Part shown: piece by piece, positions 5,407-5,464 of the stretch
Layout of the letters: each line of letters opens with the position of its first letter
Numbering within the stretch: the first letter of the stretch is position 1
Origin: an uncultured Eubacteriales bacterium
GTDB taxonomy: Bacteria; Bacillota_A; Clostridia; Christensenellales; Aristaeellaceae
Assembly: GCA_900313545.1 (NCBI GenBank)
Contig: OMRS01000189.1
Span: 1 to 5,464, forward strand
DNA: 5,464 bases
Direction of reading: 5' to 3'
Notes under the pieces: generated by a model
Told to the model about the DNA's origin: nothing
Database searches by the model: none
Seen by the model: the letters and a program-made list of their open reading frames with translations, nothing else
Translations under genes and position numbers: made by a program

Positions 5407-5464
5407 ATGTATATGGATCAGAATCTCGTTCGAGCAGCACGCAGGGTTGACCTGGCGGAGTATC
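5407..5464 (+). CDS. Start of an unidentified protein (3' partial, 19 codons)
   Basis: The frame begins MYMDQNLVRAARRVDLAEY and runs off the window, so only 19 residues are visible. The strong Shine-Dalgarno sequence at 5391-5399 with 9-nt spacing to this ATG makes it a real gene start; ATGs at 5401 and 5413 are in-frame alternatives. The pattern 'hydrophobic-xxAxxVDLxEYL' vaguely recalls the N-terminus of CHC2/DUF3991-toprim (primase-like) proteins carried by integrative elements. This is too short for a confident call, and many helical N-termini look similar. It is preceded by a gene-free repeat-rich stretch, an iteron-like array and a leader able to mask its ribosome binding site. No convincing promoter hexamers were found; TACATT at 5344-5349 is a weak -10 candidate without a good -35. 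Confidence 0.6.
   Translation, partial: MYMDQNLVRAARRVDLAEY

Overview
The window looks like chromosomal DNA from a mid- to high-GC member of the Firmicutes/Clostridia. This is an inference from the strong AGGAGG-type ribosome binding sites, the GC-rich coding style, and the combination of periplasmic solute-binding sensor domains with GGDEF/EAL output, which is frequent in gut Clostridia. The sequence does not fix the taxon.

Region 1 (1-4042) is a two-gene, same-strand cyclic-di-GMP cassette. The first gene enters from outside the window. It encodes a membrane sensor with solute-binding-protein domains, one transmembrane helix, a degenerate GGDEF domain and an EAL domain with all expected catalytic residues, so it is probably a c-di-GMP phosphodiesterase. 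After a 37-nt gap with no terminator comes a 540-residue dCache-HAMP-GGDEF protein with an intact RIGGDEF motif and no RxxD inhibitory site, probably a diguanylate cyclase. The pair would couple two different extracytoplasmic signals to opposite effects on c-di-GMP. A good Rho-independent terminator (4053-4090) closes the unit.

Region 2 (4083-about 4570) carries, on the minus strand, the broken C-terminal end of an AlbA_2/HATPase_c_4-type ATP-binding regulator (RecG-like C-terminal family). It has at least two frameshifts and is cut off at its N-terminal side exactly where a nested inverted-repeat element (4571-4618) begins. That element may be the end of an insertion sequence. An orphan terminator-like hairpin follows at 4632-4661.

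Region 3 (4662-5390) has no convincing gene. It holds a hairpin, a diverged pair of roughly 140-bp direct repeats, a short iteron-like tandem array (period about 19 bp), and a leader that can fold so as to hide the ribosome binding site of the next gene. That gene starts at 5407 and runs out of the window after 19 codons. Its few residues vaguely recall the start of CHC2/DUF3991-toprim proteins of mobile elements, but this is only a hint. Regions 2 and 3 together look like a decayed accessory or mobile-element boundary beside the signalling operon.
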